Assembly: GCF_001435845.1 (NCBI RefSeq)
Contig: NZ_CM003596.1
Location: forward strand, 1,984,001 to 2,048,000
DNA: 64,000 nucleotides
Origin: Psychrobacter sp. P11G3
GTDB taxonomy: Bacteria > Pseudomonadota > Gammaproteobacteria > Pseudomonadales > Moraxellaceae
Direction: 5' to 3'
In this document: positions 49,551 through 57,962 of the stretch, in pieces
How the letters are laid out: every line of letters begins with the position of its first letter
How positions within the stretch are numbered: position 1 is the stretch's first letter
Position numbers and translations under genes: made by a program
The notes under the pieces: model-generated
The model's input: only the letters and a program-made list of their open reading frames with translations
The model's database searches: none
What the model was told of the DNA's origin: nothing

Positions 49551-50327
49551 TTAAGCGACTGCGACAGGCTGTCCAGTAATAGGATGACTGAGTAGCTGCA
49601 TATCGACATTAAAGATATCGTGTAGCACGGTGGGTTGCATGGTACTGGCGATATCGCCGTTATGACATATTTGACCATTTTTCAGCGCGATGACTCGATC
49701 AGCATATTGCGCGGCCAAATTAATATCATGAATAATAATTACCACGCTTAAGCCTTGCTCATCCACCAAACGACGAATAAGCTGAATGACTTCGATTTGA
49801 TAGTGCATATCAAGTGCAGCAAGTGGCTCATCGAGCAATAAGTAACGGGTATCCTGTGCCAGACACATCGCGAGCCACGCACGAGCACGCTCACCACCTG
49901 ATAGTGTGGCAGTAATTCGATCAGCAAACGCTTCGGTTTGAGTCACTTTTAATGCTTGCGCAACTTTGTCTTTATCTGTTTCAGTTGGCTTTTGCAGCCA
50001 TTTTTGATGGGGATAGCGCCCTAGCATGACCAGCTCGCGCACAGTAAATCCAGCAGCTTCTGGCAATTGCTGCGGCAGATATGCCATTTGCCGCGCTAAC
50101 TCCTTACTGCCGTAGTCATTGATAGTGTGCTCATCTAAAGTGACATTGCCGCTACTACTTGCCATCTCACCTGCTAGCGCTTTGATCAAGGTCGACTTTC
50201 CAGACCCATTATGCCCAACCAAAGCCACCAGCTGATTGGTATCAATCTCACAAGTCACGTTGTCTAATAGAGTATTTCCTTGACGGCTGATAGTCAGCTG
50301 GTTTGCACGTAGCATATAAGCACTCAT
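49551..50327 (-). CDS. fhuC: Ferric siderophore ABC ATPase FhuC
   Basis: A 258-residue ATP-binding subunit. Walker A GHNGSGKST (about 37-45), Q-loop YLPQQLPEA, signature LSGGERARAWLAMCLAQD, Walker B YLLLDEPLAALD and the switch His in VIIIHDINLAAQ are intact. It energises FhuB for ferric hydroxamate import. First gene of fhuCDB, with a Fur-like site about 110 bp upstream shared with the divergent reductase gene. Confidence 0.95.
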   Translation of the reverse strand: MSAYMLRANQLTISRQGNTLLDNVTCEIDTNQLVALVGHNGSGKSTLIKALAGEMASSSGNVTLDEHTINDYGSKELARQMAYLPQQLPEAAGFTVRELVMLGRYPHQKWLQKPTETDKDKVAQALKVTQTEAFADRITATLSGGERARAWLAMCLAQDTRYLLLDEPLAALDMHYQIEVIQLIRRLVDEQGLSVVIIIHDINLAAQYADRVIALKNGQICHNGDIASTMQPTVLHDIFNVDMQLLSHPITGQPVAVA

Positions 50328-50427
50328 TGTTGATAAAAATAATATGTCATAAAAATGATTGTTTATCGGTCATCGGTTGTAGACCAATTTTTGACGATCA
50401 AACCACAATAAAAATTGATTTTACTCG

Positions 50428-50457
50428 TAAATGATAACAAAAACAATTATCATTAAC
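50428..50457. promoter_or_regulatory. Divergent Fur-box region (fhuC / SIP gene)
   Basis: The 19-mer at 50439-50457 on the - strand, GTTAATGATAATTGTTTTT, matches the Fur consensus at 14 positions; a weaker overlapping match GTAAATGATAACAAAAACA is at 50428-50446. Together they form the symmetrical ATGATAA...TTATCAT. Well placed to repress both divergent genes. Confidence 0.75.
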
Positions 50458-50508
50458 TATAAACTCATTCACTTTAATTTCAACGCTCTGTTGATTGCGA
50501 GTATTTAT

Positions 50509-51804
50509 ATGACCAACCTTCTTTTAGCTTCTACAGAAAACACTGATAACCAAAACAGCCAATACACTCCCCTAAACGATCCTGAAATAGCAAGTGTGGT
50601 CGCTCATATTAATGAAGAACACCTTGACGAACTGCTTGGATTCTTAAGTGCATTTACCTCATTATCTACCGCCGAATTGGATCTGGTCGATGCGCAAATA
50701 ACTGATATTTATGCTGAAGGCATTGCCATACAAACTCGTTCAAAAGGCTCAGAGAAACAACCAACTGACGCTCAAGACAGCTCGCTCCATGACCAGACCT
50801 TCTTTATCGCTTTTGCTGCACCTCTCTCCCAGCTTGATGACTTGCAAGCCCAATATATCTTGCTAAAACAGAGAGCAGATAAAAAGCTAGGCAAAAAAAC
50901 AATCAAACTGACCAAGCAAGTATTTGAGGTACAAGACAGTTATAGAGTTAGCAAAAATATGCTGCGCCTTGAATTGAGCATGCCGTCATTAAATAGTGAT
51001 ACGCCATTAAGTAATACCGCTCAGTTAAGTAATGCTAAGGGCGCAACAAGCTCGACGTCAGTACCTACCAATGAAGCAGGTTACGCATACTTGTTTGATT
51101 TAGAACACAATGCAATGAACAACGCATTGATGATAGACAGCACTGATGGCAATAAAGCTGGTGACTATAAAACTAATGGTAGCGATAAGGAGAACGTACG
51201 CCCTGCTCGTCCTCACTGTTATTACACTTTGAGAAAAGCATGGCAAGCTGATGATGAGATACGAGCTTGGGTCGATGTTTTTTTGCATGGAGATACGCCA
51301 GGCGGCAACTGGGCAGCAGCACGCCAAGCAGGCGAGACCGTCGTCACAAAACGAGAGTTTCCAGAAAAGGTAGAGCACTTACGAGACGGTCAAGCGGTAC
51401 TAATTGTCGATGAGACCTCAATGCCAACGGCAGCACGACTGCTGGAACTATGGAACAACCCTACGCCACCATTAGTCATTTGTGTGACGCAAGATGCAGG
51501 CGATCAAAGTTATTTCGATACAGTAAAAATGCGCAGTGGCCTTGATTGCGAAACTGAAAGCCGCAAGGATGATCATTTTACCGTACTGCCCATAGTAACC
51601 AATCAACCAAACTCAGGAGCAGAGTTAGCCACGCTAATCAACAGTAAGTTAGGCGACTATTTGACTAATAACCCTCTACAGATTGATAAAGTTTGGGGAG
51701 CACTAGAAGCGAATACTGCAAAAGCATTGCGCCCACTGCTGAAAGACCGATTTGGGCTAAGTCGTACTGATGTCGTGGTAAAGGTATATTGGCGTCACGA
51801 TTAG
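50509..51804 (+). CDS. Siderophore-interacting ferric reductase with N-terminal DUF2470-like domain
   Basis: About 431 residues. The N-terminal part contains AHINEEHLDELLGFLSAF (about 32-49), resembling the HMNxDH motif of DUF2470, a heme-related domain. The remainder is a SIP flavoreductase: YRVSKNMLRLELS, then RPHCYYTLRKAW and VFLHGDTPGGNWAA for FAD binding, DETSMPTAARLLEL for NAD(P)H, and the terminal KVYWRHD. It would release iron by reducing the imported ferric siderophore. The central region has a poorly conserved Asn/Thr/Ser-rich insert (about 160-225). The ATG at 50509 is preferred because the upstream one (50431) lies inside the Fur box. Confidence 0.88.
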   Translation: MTNLLLASTENTDNQNSQYTPLNDPEIASVVAHINEEHLDELLGFLSAFTSLSTAELDLVDAQITDIYAEGIAIQTRSKGSEKQPTDAQDSSLHDQTFFIAFAAPLSQLDDLQAQYILLKQRADKKLGKKTIKLTKQVFEVQDSYRVSKNMLRLELSMPSLNSDTPLSNTAQLSNAKGATSSTSVPTNEAGYAYLFDLEHNAMNNALMIDSTDGNKAGDYKTNGSDKENVRPARPHCYYTLRKAWQADDEIRAWVDVFLHGDTPGGNWAAARQAGETVVTKREFPEKVEHLRDGQAVLIVDETSMPTAARLLELWNNPTPPLVICVTQDAGDQSYFDTVKMRSGLDCETESRKDDHFTVLPIVTNQPNSGAELATLINSKLGDYLTNNPLQIDKVWGALEANTAKALRPLLKDRFGLSRTDVVVKVYWRHD

Positions 51805-52083
51805 TTTAGCCTTATAAAATGAAACTCAAAATCTATCCTATATCAAAACCTATCCTATATATAGTGGATGCTACTGACGCATCCACTATTAATGTTTGCA
51901 GCAATGAATGCATGTAGGGTATAGTTTTCATTTTGAACGTTTAATCAATATAGACTATAGGTAGATAGACTTATCGCTAGAATTACCAGTGATAGTCGAG
52001 TAGCACCCAAAGACTCACTTCTAATAGACTGTCTAACCCCTGTGCCAGAATGCACTGTTATTTTTCTAACCCAAGGATGATAT

Positions 52084-53001
52084 ATGAAAAAACTCAGGAC
52101 GCCTGATTCGTATTTTGCTAACTTGCAAGATTACGATTTTGAACCGAACTATTTGATGGTCGATGATACAGAAGGTGGTGAGCTGCGCGTACACTACCTT
52201 GATGAAGGTCCAAGCGACGCCGACCCTATATTGCTACTACATGGTGAGCCTTCTTGGTCTTATCTGTACCGCAAAGTCATTCCAATACTAACAGCAGCAG
52301 GACACCGTGTTATCGCGCCAGACCTTCCTGGGTTTGGACGTTCAGACAAACCTGCATCGCGTACTGACTACACTTATCAGCGCCATGTCGATTGGATGCA
52401 ATCGGTACTTGATCAATTAGATTTAAAAAATATCACACTGTTTTGTCAAGATTGGGGCGGCTTAATCGGTCTACGTTTAGTAGCAGCGCATCCTGATAAA
52501 TTCGATCGCGTCGCAGCAGGCAACACGATGCTACCGACTGGGGATCATGATCCTGGCGAAGGCTTTCGCAAGTGGCAGAAGTTCTCTCAGGAAACGCCGC
52601 AGTTCAATGTAGCAGGCACCATTAAAAGCGGTACCACAACGACGTTATCACAAGCCGTACTGGATGCTTACGATGCACCCTTCCCTGATGAGTCTTATAA
52701 AGAAGGCGCCAGACAGTTTCCTATCCTAGTGCCCACGACACCCGATGATCCTGCTTCAGAAAACAACCGTGCAGCTTGGGTCGTGCTAAGCAAATGGAGC
52801 AAGCCATTTATTACACTGTTTAGTGATTCCGACCCCGTAACTGGTGGCGGCGATCGCATCATGCAAAAGCTAATTCCGGGTACCAAAGACCAAAATCATA
52901 CGACTATCACTAACGGCGGTCATTTCCTGCAAGAAGACCAAGGCGAAACATTGGCTGAGCTTCTACTGAAGTTCATCAACGATAATCCAAAAGCACAGTA
53001 A
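52084..53001 (+). CDS. Haloalkane dehalogenase (HLD-I, DpcA-like)
   Basis: A 305-residue alpha/beta hydrolase that replaces halogen on haloalkanes with hydroxyl. Nucleophile Asp123 lies in LFCQDWGGLIGLR, with Trp124 the halide-stabilising residue next to it; the oxyanion-region HGEPSWSYLYRK contains Glu/Trp at the expected positions; Asp250 in FSDSDPVTGG and His280 in NGGHFLQED complete the triad. The layout fits subfamily HLD-I. A cold-active dehalogenase of this kind (DpcA) is known from Psychrobacter. There is no signal peptide. It starts a detoxification island and is followed by its own terminator. Confidence 0.93.
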   Translation: MKKLRTPDSYFANLQDYDFEPNYLMVDDTEGGELRVHYLDEGPSDADPILLLHGEPSWSYLYRKVIPILTAAGHRVIAPDLPGFGRSDKPASRTDYTYQRHVDWMQSVLDQLDLKNITLFCQDWGGLIGLRLVAAHPDKFDRVAAGNTMLPTGDHDPGEGFRKWQKFSQETPQFNVAGTIKSGTTTTLSQAVLDAYDAPFPDESYKEGARQFPILVPTTPDDPASENNRAAWVVLSKWSKPFITLFSDSDPVTGGGDRIMQKLIPGTKDQNHTTITNGGHFLQEDQGETLAELLLKFINDNPKAQ

Positions 53002-53009
53002 TAGATGAC

Positions 53010-53049
53010 AAAAACCCTGATTGCTAATGTACTAGCAATCAGGGTTTTT
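53010..53049 (+). terminator. Terminator after the dehalogenase gene
   Basis: AAAAACCCTGATTGCTA stem pairing with TAGCAATCAGGGTTTTT. Confidence 0.92.
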
Positions 53050-53127
53050 AGTAATACTATGATGATTGGTCACCGACAAAAGGCGCGAGCTGTCATAACT
53101 AAAAAATCTGCTTTTTATACAACCTTA

Positions 53128-53721
53128 CTATACGATATTTTTAAAAATATCATCGATATATTTCTCTACCGCATCATTGTCATTAGTAACCTGCGCATAC
53201 GTCCTGAGACCTATAATTTGAATTTGGAAATAACGCGCCAGCTCAACTGGATCTTTTTCTGCGCTAATCTCACCGCTATCAATGGCTTGTCCAAAGAGCA
53301 CGGCAAACGACGCCTCTATACTTTCCAATATATTTGTCGCATGTGCGAGCAAATCTGGACTATCGTTTTGAGTAAGCTCAGCGACTGTCTTTACGATCAT
53401 GCACATACCACTAGGCGCGGTAGCGCTATTACAGACAATCACCGTATGGATAAAATGTTTTAAGCCATCTAACACTGTGTCTTTTTGTTCAATACAGTCG
53501 GCCAATCTCTTAGCACCATCTGCGGCATAGCGATTCAGTGACTCTGTAAATAGTTTATCTTTACTACCAAAAGCTGCATAAATACTACCTGGGTGCATAT
53601 TTACCACATCTTGCAAATTACGCATTGATGTCGCGTGATAGCCTTTTTCCCAATAGAGATTTTTTGCTTTTTCGATCACATCCTCACGATTGAACTTTAT
53701 CGGAGCACTCATAATTTTCAC
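53128..53721 (-). CDS. TetR/AcrR-family regulator
   Basis: A 197-residue TetR-family regulator. The helix-turn-helix is at about residues 15-55 (NLYWEKGYHATSMRNLQDVV ... GSIYAAFGSKDKLF). The ligand domain contains two Cys in VIVCNSATAPSGMCMIVKTVAEL (about 96-108), the same general location as the reactive Cys of NemR, so thiol-based sensing is possible. It lies between the dehalogenase and GST genes, with both of which it could interact. Candidate operators are the palindromes at 54683 and 55302-55409, but no sequence link proves this. Confidence 0.85.
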   Translation of the reverse strand: MKIMSAPIKFNREDVIEKAKNLYWEKGYHATSMRNLQDVVNMHPGSIYAAFGSKDKLFTESLNRYAADGAKRLADCIEQKDTVLDGLKHFIHTVIVCNSATAPSGMCMIVKTVAELTQNDSPDLLAHATNILESIEASFAVLFGQAIDSGEISAEKDPVELARYFQIQIIGLRTYAQVTNDNDAVEKYIDDIFKNIV

Positions 53722-53851
53722 CTTAATATCTTTGCCTTAAAATCTATTTTAAGGCAAAGTTTGTATAATCAACCTTAGTTACTGGTTTTAATCACTTTTT
53801 ATATTATAAGACTTATTAAGTCTCTTTGCTTCGATTAACTATTTTTATCGA

Positions 53852-54532
53852 TTAACTGTTTTTATCAAAGTTCTGCGGATAAAGCGCACGTGCAGCAACA
53901 TCATCAAACTCAGTTTTGAAATCAATACCTTTAGGAATGTCACGAGCTTTTTGTACCGCTGGGCGGGCATTAATGCTATCAAACCAGCGCTTTAGATTTG
54001 GATAATTATCCAAGCCGCCTTCGCCTAGCACGACTGTCGCCTTATCAATCCAGCCCCAAGTAGAAATATCAGCGATTGAGTAGCTATCACCAACCATATA
54101 TTCACGGCCTTCTAGGTGCGTATCTAGCACTTCATAATGACGCTCGGCCTCACGAAGGTAGCGATTAATCGCATATGGGATTTTCTCTGGCGCTTTATGT
54201 CTAAAGTGAACAGACTGACCAGAAAAAGGGCCCAATCCAGATGCTACAAACATTAGCCATGACAGCATCTCGCTACGATCTTCTGGTTGCCCTGCCAGCT
54301 TGCCTGTTTTTTCAGAAAGATACATCAAGATTGCCGTAGAATCAAATACGCGTTTGCCATCATCTTCTAGCGCAGGCGTTTTGCCGTTTGGGTTAATAGC
54401 ACGGTACTCAGGCGTATGCTGCTCGCCTTTTAGCGTATCCACTGCTACAAGCTCATAAGGTAGCCCAGTTTCTTCAAGAAACAATGCTACTTTCATTGGG
54501 TTTGGCGTTTGATGAAAATAAAATTTAAGCAT
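53852..54532 (-). CDS. Glutathione S-transferase, Nu-class/YfcG-like
   Basis: A 226-residue GST. The thioredoxin-like domain starts LKFYFHQTPNPMKVALFLEE with the TPN segment typical of Nu-class disulfide-bond oxidoreductases, and continues with NPNGKTPALEDDG and DSTAILMYLSEK for glutathione binding. The helical domain has the FSGQSVHFRHKAPE motif and N-capping box GDSYSIADISTWGW, as in YfcG/YghU. It likely reduces organic disulfides or hydroperoxides with glutathione. A degenerate NemR-type site lies 20-35 bp upstream of the ATG. Confidence 0.9.
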   Translation of the reverse strand: MLKFYFHQTPNPMKVALFLEETGLPYELVAVDTLKGEQHTPEYRAINPNGKTPALEDDGKRVFDSTAILMYLSEKTGKLAGQPEDRSEMLSWLMFVASGLGPFSGQSVHFRHKAPEKIPYAINRYLREAERHYEVLDTHLEGREYMVGDSYSIADISTWGWIDKATVVLGEGGLDNYPNLKRWFDSINARPAVQKARDIPKGIDFKTEFDDVAARALYPQNFDKNS

Positions 54533-54550
54533 AACTTTATCCTATTATAT

Positions 54551-54565
54551 GAAGACAGTCGTCTA
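54551..54565 (-). promoter_or_regulatory. Degenerate NemR-type site before the GST
   Basis: On the - strand TAGACGACTGTCTTC keeps the first ten bases of the NemR-type operators at 12318 and 13326, but the right arm is GTCTT and is shifted by one base. A possible weak or different-spacing site. Confidence 0.4.
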
Positions 54566-54682
54566 ATGACCATCAAATCTAGTGACTATACTAATGACTA
54601 TAAAAACTGTAACGAGATAACAAAAATAGACGTCGAAATTTGAAGCACATTTTTATTGTCTGATATACACTATAACCATAAA

Positions 54683-54696
54683 TGAACGGTCGTTCA
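54683..54696. promoter_or_regulatory. TetR-type palindrome TGAACG-GT-CGTTCA
   Basis: Perfect 6-2-6 inverted repeat in the divergent gap between the GST and ABM monooxygenase genes, typical in form of TetR-family operators. Confidence 0.65.
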
Positions 54697-54819
54697 AGTA
54701 ATGTTATATATTGATATAATAAACACAGTGTCGATATACCTCTGTTCTTATATAGACTCTTTTACCAACAGTCACCCTCAAAACTCATCTAACCATCACA
54801 CCAATTCAAAGGATTAAAA

Positions 54820-55110
54820 ATGACTACATTAACCGTCATCGCTCACATAACAGCAAAGGACGGTAGCATCGCTCTCGTAAAATCTGAACTCGAAAAACTC
54901 ATACCAGCTACTCGCAGCGAAGAAGGCTGTATTCGTTATGATTTGTTCCAAGATAATGAAAAACCCACTCACTTTATGTTTCATGAAAGCTGGGCTACGC
55001 GCGAGCTATGGCAAATCCATATGGAAAACCAACATCTAAAAGACTTTTCCACCGCCACAGAAGGCGCGGTTGAATCGTTCGTTCTACATGAGATGACTGA
55101 AGTTAATTAA
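54820..55110 (+). CDS. Antibiotic biosynthesis monooxygenase (ABM) family protein
   Basis: A 96-residue ferredoxin-like alpha+beta barrel protein of the ABM/YgiN family. It starts TTLTVIAHITAKDGSIALVKSELEKLI and carries RSEEGCIRYDLFQDN and FMFHESWATRELWQIHMEN, with the family's His residues. Members oxidise quinols or act in small aromatic metabolism without cofactor. AAGGA is about 8 nt before the ATG. It is upstream of an AhpD-like gene across a 392-bp regulatory gap, so it may have a separate transcript. Confidence 0.85.
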   Translation: MTTLTVIAHITAKDGSIALVKSELEKLIPATRSEEGCIRYDLFQDNEKPTHFMFHESWATRELWQIHMENQHLKDFSTATEGAVESFVLHEMTEVN

Positions 55111-55301
55111 TTCTGATTCACTCAATCATTCCAATAAGCTTTGTTCGTAATACTAGAGAAAATAACGTTATTAACGCTAACAATCATTTTTTTACCATTA
55201 TTTTCTCTTATTACTTACACAGTGTTACCTTATTAAGGTACTGATATTAATAGAATAATATGTATTACGCAGAGGAATGTAATTGAGCCATTACAATTTA
55301 C

Positions 55302-55317
55302 TTGAACGATTACTCAA
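55302..55317. promoter_or_regulatory. Tandem palindrome site 1
   Basis: TTGAAC-GATT-ACTCAA, an imperfect form (one mismatch) of the sites at 55325 and 55394. Confidence 0.55.
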
Positions 55318-55324
55318 ATAATTA

Positions 55325-55340
55325 TTGAGCGATTGCTCAA
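55325..55340. promoter_or_regulatory. Tandem palindrome site 2
   Basis: TTGAGC-GATT-GCTCAA, a perfect 6-4-6 inverted repeat, 23 bp from site 1 start to start (about two helical turns). Confidence 0.7.
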
Positions 55341-55393
55341 TATCATTTATAGTATTCTCTATTGACTCGCTTACTAAGCAAAGTTGCTAATTT

Positions 55394-55409
55394 TGAGTAA
55401 CTACTCAAG
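55394..55409. promoter_or_regulatory. Tandem palindrome site 3
   Basis: TTGAGT-AACT-ACTCAA, a perfect 6-4-6 inverted repeat that falls just downstream of a candidate -10 (GCTAAT at 55386), over the expected transcription start. Confidence 0.7.
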
Positions 55410-55502
55410 CCAATAATTAAATGTAAATCAGCGATTGCTTTGAAGCGAGCATGAAAACTCTAAAACACACCAAATCTCAAACCTATTATTAGGAATTATG
55501 TT

Positions 55503-56057
55503 ATGACCGAATTTACTCTACACGATAAAGACACAGCCCCAGCAGAAAGCAAAGACTTACTTGATTCTTCAATTAAAGCATTTGGCATGGTACCTAACCT
55601 ACATGCTGTGATGGCTGAAGCGCCTGGCTTGCTAGAAGGCTACCAACAGCTACATCAACTGTTTTTAGACAGCAGTTTTGATGATGAAGAAACTACCGTT
55701 GTATGGCAGACTATCAACGTTGAACATGCTTGCCATTACTGTGTGCCTGCACATACTGGTATTGCTAAGAGCATGAAAGTAGATGACGCTATCACTGATG
55801 CATTACGTAATGAGACGCCACTACCAACTGCACGTCTAGAGGCGCTACGTGACTTTACTCTTTCTGTAGTACGTGGTCGTGGTAACGTTGATGACAGCGC
55901 GGTTCAAGCATTTTTAGATGCTGGCTACACTAAGCGTCAGATTCTTGAAGTTATTCTTGGTGCTGCTCAAAAAGTCATGAGCAACTATACGAACCACCTA
56001 GCTAACACACCAGTCGACAAACCATTCCAGAAATTTGAATGGCATAAAGCCGACTAA
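55503..56057 (+). CDS. AhpD-like / carboxymuconolactone decarboxylase family protein
   Basis: A 184-residue all-helical protein of the AhpD/CMD superfamily. The redox motif EHACHYCVPAH gives Cys77, Cys80 and His84, the CxxC plus His needed for disulfide reductase or peroxidase activity. The N-terminal FGMVPNLHAVMAEAPGLLEGY is the standard family opening. Three palindromes and a candidate promoter precede it. It heads a colinear row with the FrnE-like, YghU and peroxiredoxin-like genes, all thiol-redox proteins. Confidence 0.92.
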   Translation: MTEFTLHDKDTAPAESKDLLDSSIKAFGMVPNLHAVMAEAPGLLEGYQQLHQLFLDSSFDDEETTVVWQTINVEHACHYCVPAHTGIAKSMKVDDAITDALRNETPLPTARLEALRDFTLSVVRGRGNVDDSAVQAFLDAGYTKRQILEVILGAAQKVMSNYTNHLANTPVDKPFQKFEWHKAD

Positions 56058-56167
56058 TACGTTTTTCAGCTAACGCTGACACAGTCCATTTGATGTTTTC
56101 ATACTGTTGTTCGAAACATCTTCGGGCAGCAGTTTTTCATTTTAATTTATCGCTAATGAGAGATCCT

Positions 56168-56821
56168 ATGGAACAGGCAAAAAAACCCTTACAAATAGAC
56201 ATCGTGTCAGACGTTGTATGCCCTTGGTGCGCTATCGGCTATAGCCAATTGGCCGAGGCACTAAAACAAACCAACACGCCGCACGAAATTCACTGGCACC
56301 CATTTGAATTAAATCCTAATACGCCGCACGAAGGACGAAACTATCGTGAGCATATTATGGAGAAGTACGGTACGACTGCTGAGGACATCAAAGAGAGCCG
56401 AGCTAGAATGACAGCAGTAGGTGCAGAAGCTGGATTTAACTTTCAGTTTACCGATGATTTCCGTACCTACAATACTTTTAATGCGCATCAGTTGCTGCAT
56501 TGGGCTGATCAGCAAGGACGTATGCACGACCTAAAACAAGCATTGTTCGTTGCGCATTTCGTTGATAATAAAAACGTGGCTGACAGTACCGTACTGGCAG
56601 ATGTCGCAGCAGATATTGGACTAGATCGTAATGAAGCACTCGCTGTCATCGCAGATCAACGCTTTGCCAATGTGATACGTGAAGCCGTACAGCATTCAAA
56701 GCAGCAAGGTGTTCAAAGCGTACCATCGGTTATCTTTAATGGTCGTCATCTGGTGAGCGGCGCGCAAGGTGTAGAAAACTACAAAAACATCTTAAAGCAA
56801 CTATCAGACATGCCAGAATAA
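56168..56821 (+). CDS. DsbA-family oxidoreductase, FrnE-like
   Basis: A 217-residue cytosolic DsbA-like protein. The active site is Cys18-Pro-Trp-Cys21 in SDVVCPWCAIGY; the helical insertion spans about 60-150 with FNTF/NAHQLLHWA (family-typical), and the cis-Pro loop is GVQSVPSVIFNG. There is no signal peptide, consistent with FrnE/polyketide-isomerase-like members that act in the cytosol. The ATG at 56168 is preferred over 56090; an AGAGA lies just upstream and the longer version adds an unrelated leader. Confidence 0.9.
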   Translation: MEQAKKPLQIDIVSDVVCPWCAIGYSQLAEALKQTNTPHEIHWHPFELNPNTPHEGRNYREHIMEKYGTTAEDIKESRARMTAVGAEAGFNFQFTDDFRTYNTFNAHQLLHWADQQGRMHDLKQALFVAHFVDNKNVADSTVLADVAADIGLDRNEALAVIADQRFANVIREAVQHSKQQGVQSVPSVIFNGRHLVSGAQGVENYKNILKQLSDMPE

Positions 56822-56891
56822 AAACAATAAACTGGATCTGATTTACCAATTACCCCCTACTGAGCACAGTATATAAAAAGGTATCATCATT

Positions 56892-57779
56892 ATGTCAAAC
56901 ACTAATTATTACGAGCCACCCAGCGTCTGGACATGGGATGCAGAAAGCGGTGGTAAGTGGGCAAGCGTCAACCGCCCTATCGCTGGTCCAACGCATGAAG
57001 CAGAACTACCTCGAGGCAAGCACCCGTTGCAGATCTACTCAATGGGCACCCCTAACGGCCAAAAAGTCACCATTATGGTCGAAGAGTTATTGGCATTAGG
57101 TGTAACAGAAGCTGAGTACGACGCGCACCTGATTCAAATTGGTGAAGGCGGACAGTTCTCATCAGGTTTCGTTGAGCTAAATCCAAACTCAAAAATTCCT
57201 GTGCTTTTGGATACAGAGACTGGTAGCCGTGTCTTTGAGAGTGGCGCTATTTTATTTTATCTTGCCGAGAAATTCGGAAAACTACTGCCTAAAGATGCAG
57301 CAGCACGCACTGAAGTCATGAATTGGCTCTTCTGGTTACAAGGCTCTGCCCCTTACTTGGGCGGCGGTTTTGGGCATTTTTACTTTTATGCACCAGAAAA
57401 ATTTGAGTACCCTATCAATCGATTCACGATGGAAGTAAAACGCCAATTAGATGTACTAGAACGAGAGCTTGCAGAAAATCGCTATCTAGGTGGCGATGAG
57501 TATACGATTGCAGATATCGCCACTTGGCCTTGGTATGGCAATCTAATACTAGGTGAAGCATACAATGCAGGAGAATTCCTACAAGTTGAGAGCTATCCAA
57601 ATGTACGCCGCTGGGCAACTGAGATTTTAGAGCGTCCTGCTGTGCAACGTGGTCGCAAGGTAAACCGTACTTGGGGTGAACCTGCTGAGCAATTACACGA
57701 ACGTCATGATGCCTCAGATTTCGAGCTAAAAACTCAAGATAAACTAGATGCTCAGACAACTGAAGAAGCGAAAAAATAG
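56892..57779 (+). CDS. yghU: Glutathione-dependent disulfide-bond oxidoreductase YghU
   Basis: A 295-residue Nu-class GST. It is near-colinear with E. coli YghU: YYEPPSVWTWDAESGGKW, the RPIAGPTHEAELPRGKHPLQ segment, YSMGTPNGQKVTIMVEELLALG, QFSSGFVELNPNSKIP and the FWLQGSAPYLGGGFGHFY block. It binds two glutathione molecules and reduces disulfides or hydroperoxides. The C-terminal tail beyond RHDASDFE is longer than usual, Lys/Thr-rich. It sits 70 bp after the FrnE-like gene. Confidence 0.95.
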   Translation: MSNTNYYEPPSVWTWDAESGGKWASVNRPIAGPTHEAELPRGKHPLQIYSMGTPNGQKVTIMVEELLALGVTEAEYDAHLIQIGEGGQFSSGFVELNPNSKIPVLLDTETGSRVFESGAILFYLAEKFGKLLPKDAAARTEVMNWLFWLQGSAPYLGGGFGHFYFYAPEKFEYPINRFTMEVKRQLDVLERELAENRYLGGDEYTIADIATWPWYGNLILGEAYNAGEFLQVESYPNVRRWATEILERPAVQRGRKVNRTWGEPAEQLHERHDASDFELKTQDKLDAQTTEEAKK

Positions 57780-57962
57780 ACGCTTTGTCTATGACTTACT
57801 AGCTTACTTAAGTAGTCTTATTGAGCAATTTTAAAGGTGATGTTAACTTTTCCTGTTACTACTTGGGACTACTGTAAACATCCCATACTTTTGCACTTAA
57901 GACTGCTAATGTAAGGCTGTTAAATACCAACCATAAAAATACTATTAAAAAGGATAAGAACT

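Larger units (their letters stand above)
55111..55502. other. Regulatory gap with tandem palindromes
   Basis: 392 bp between the ABM gene and the AhpD-like gene. It contains the three TTGAGY-N4-RCTCAA sites listed separately, and a candidate promoter (TTGACT at 55362-55367, GCTAAT at 55386-55391, 18-bp spacer). Confidence 0.6.

Noticed and set aside
52023..52035. TAGACTGTCTA palindrome upstream of the dehalogenase
   Set aside because: Arms resemble the NemR-type sites but the spacer is 1 bp instead of 5, so the geometry is wrong for the same regulator.
53005..53463. 152-residue frame on the + strand after the dehalogenase
   Set aside because: It runs through a terminator and antisense to the TetR gene.
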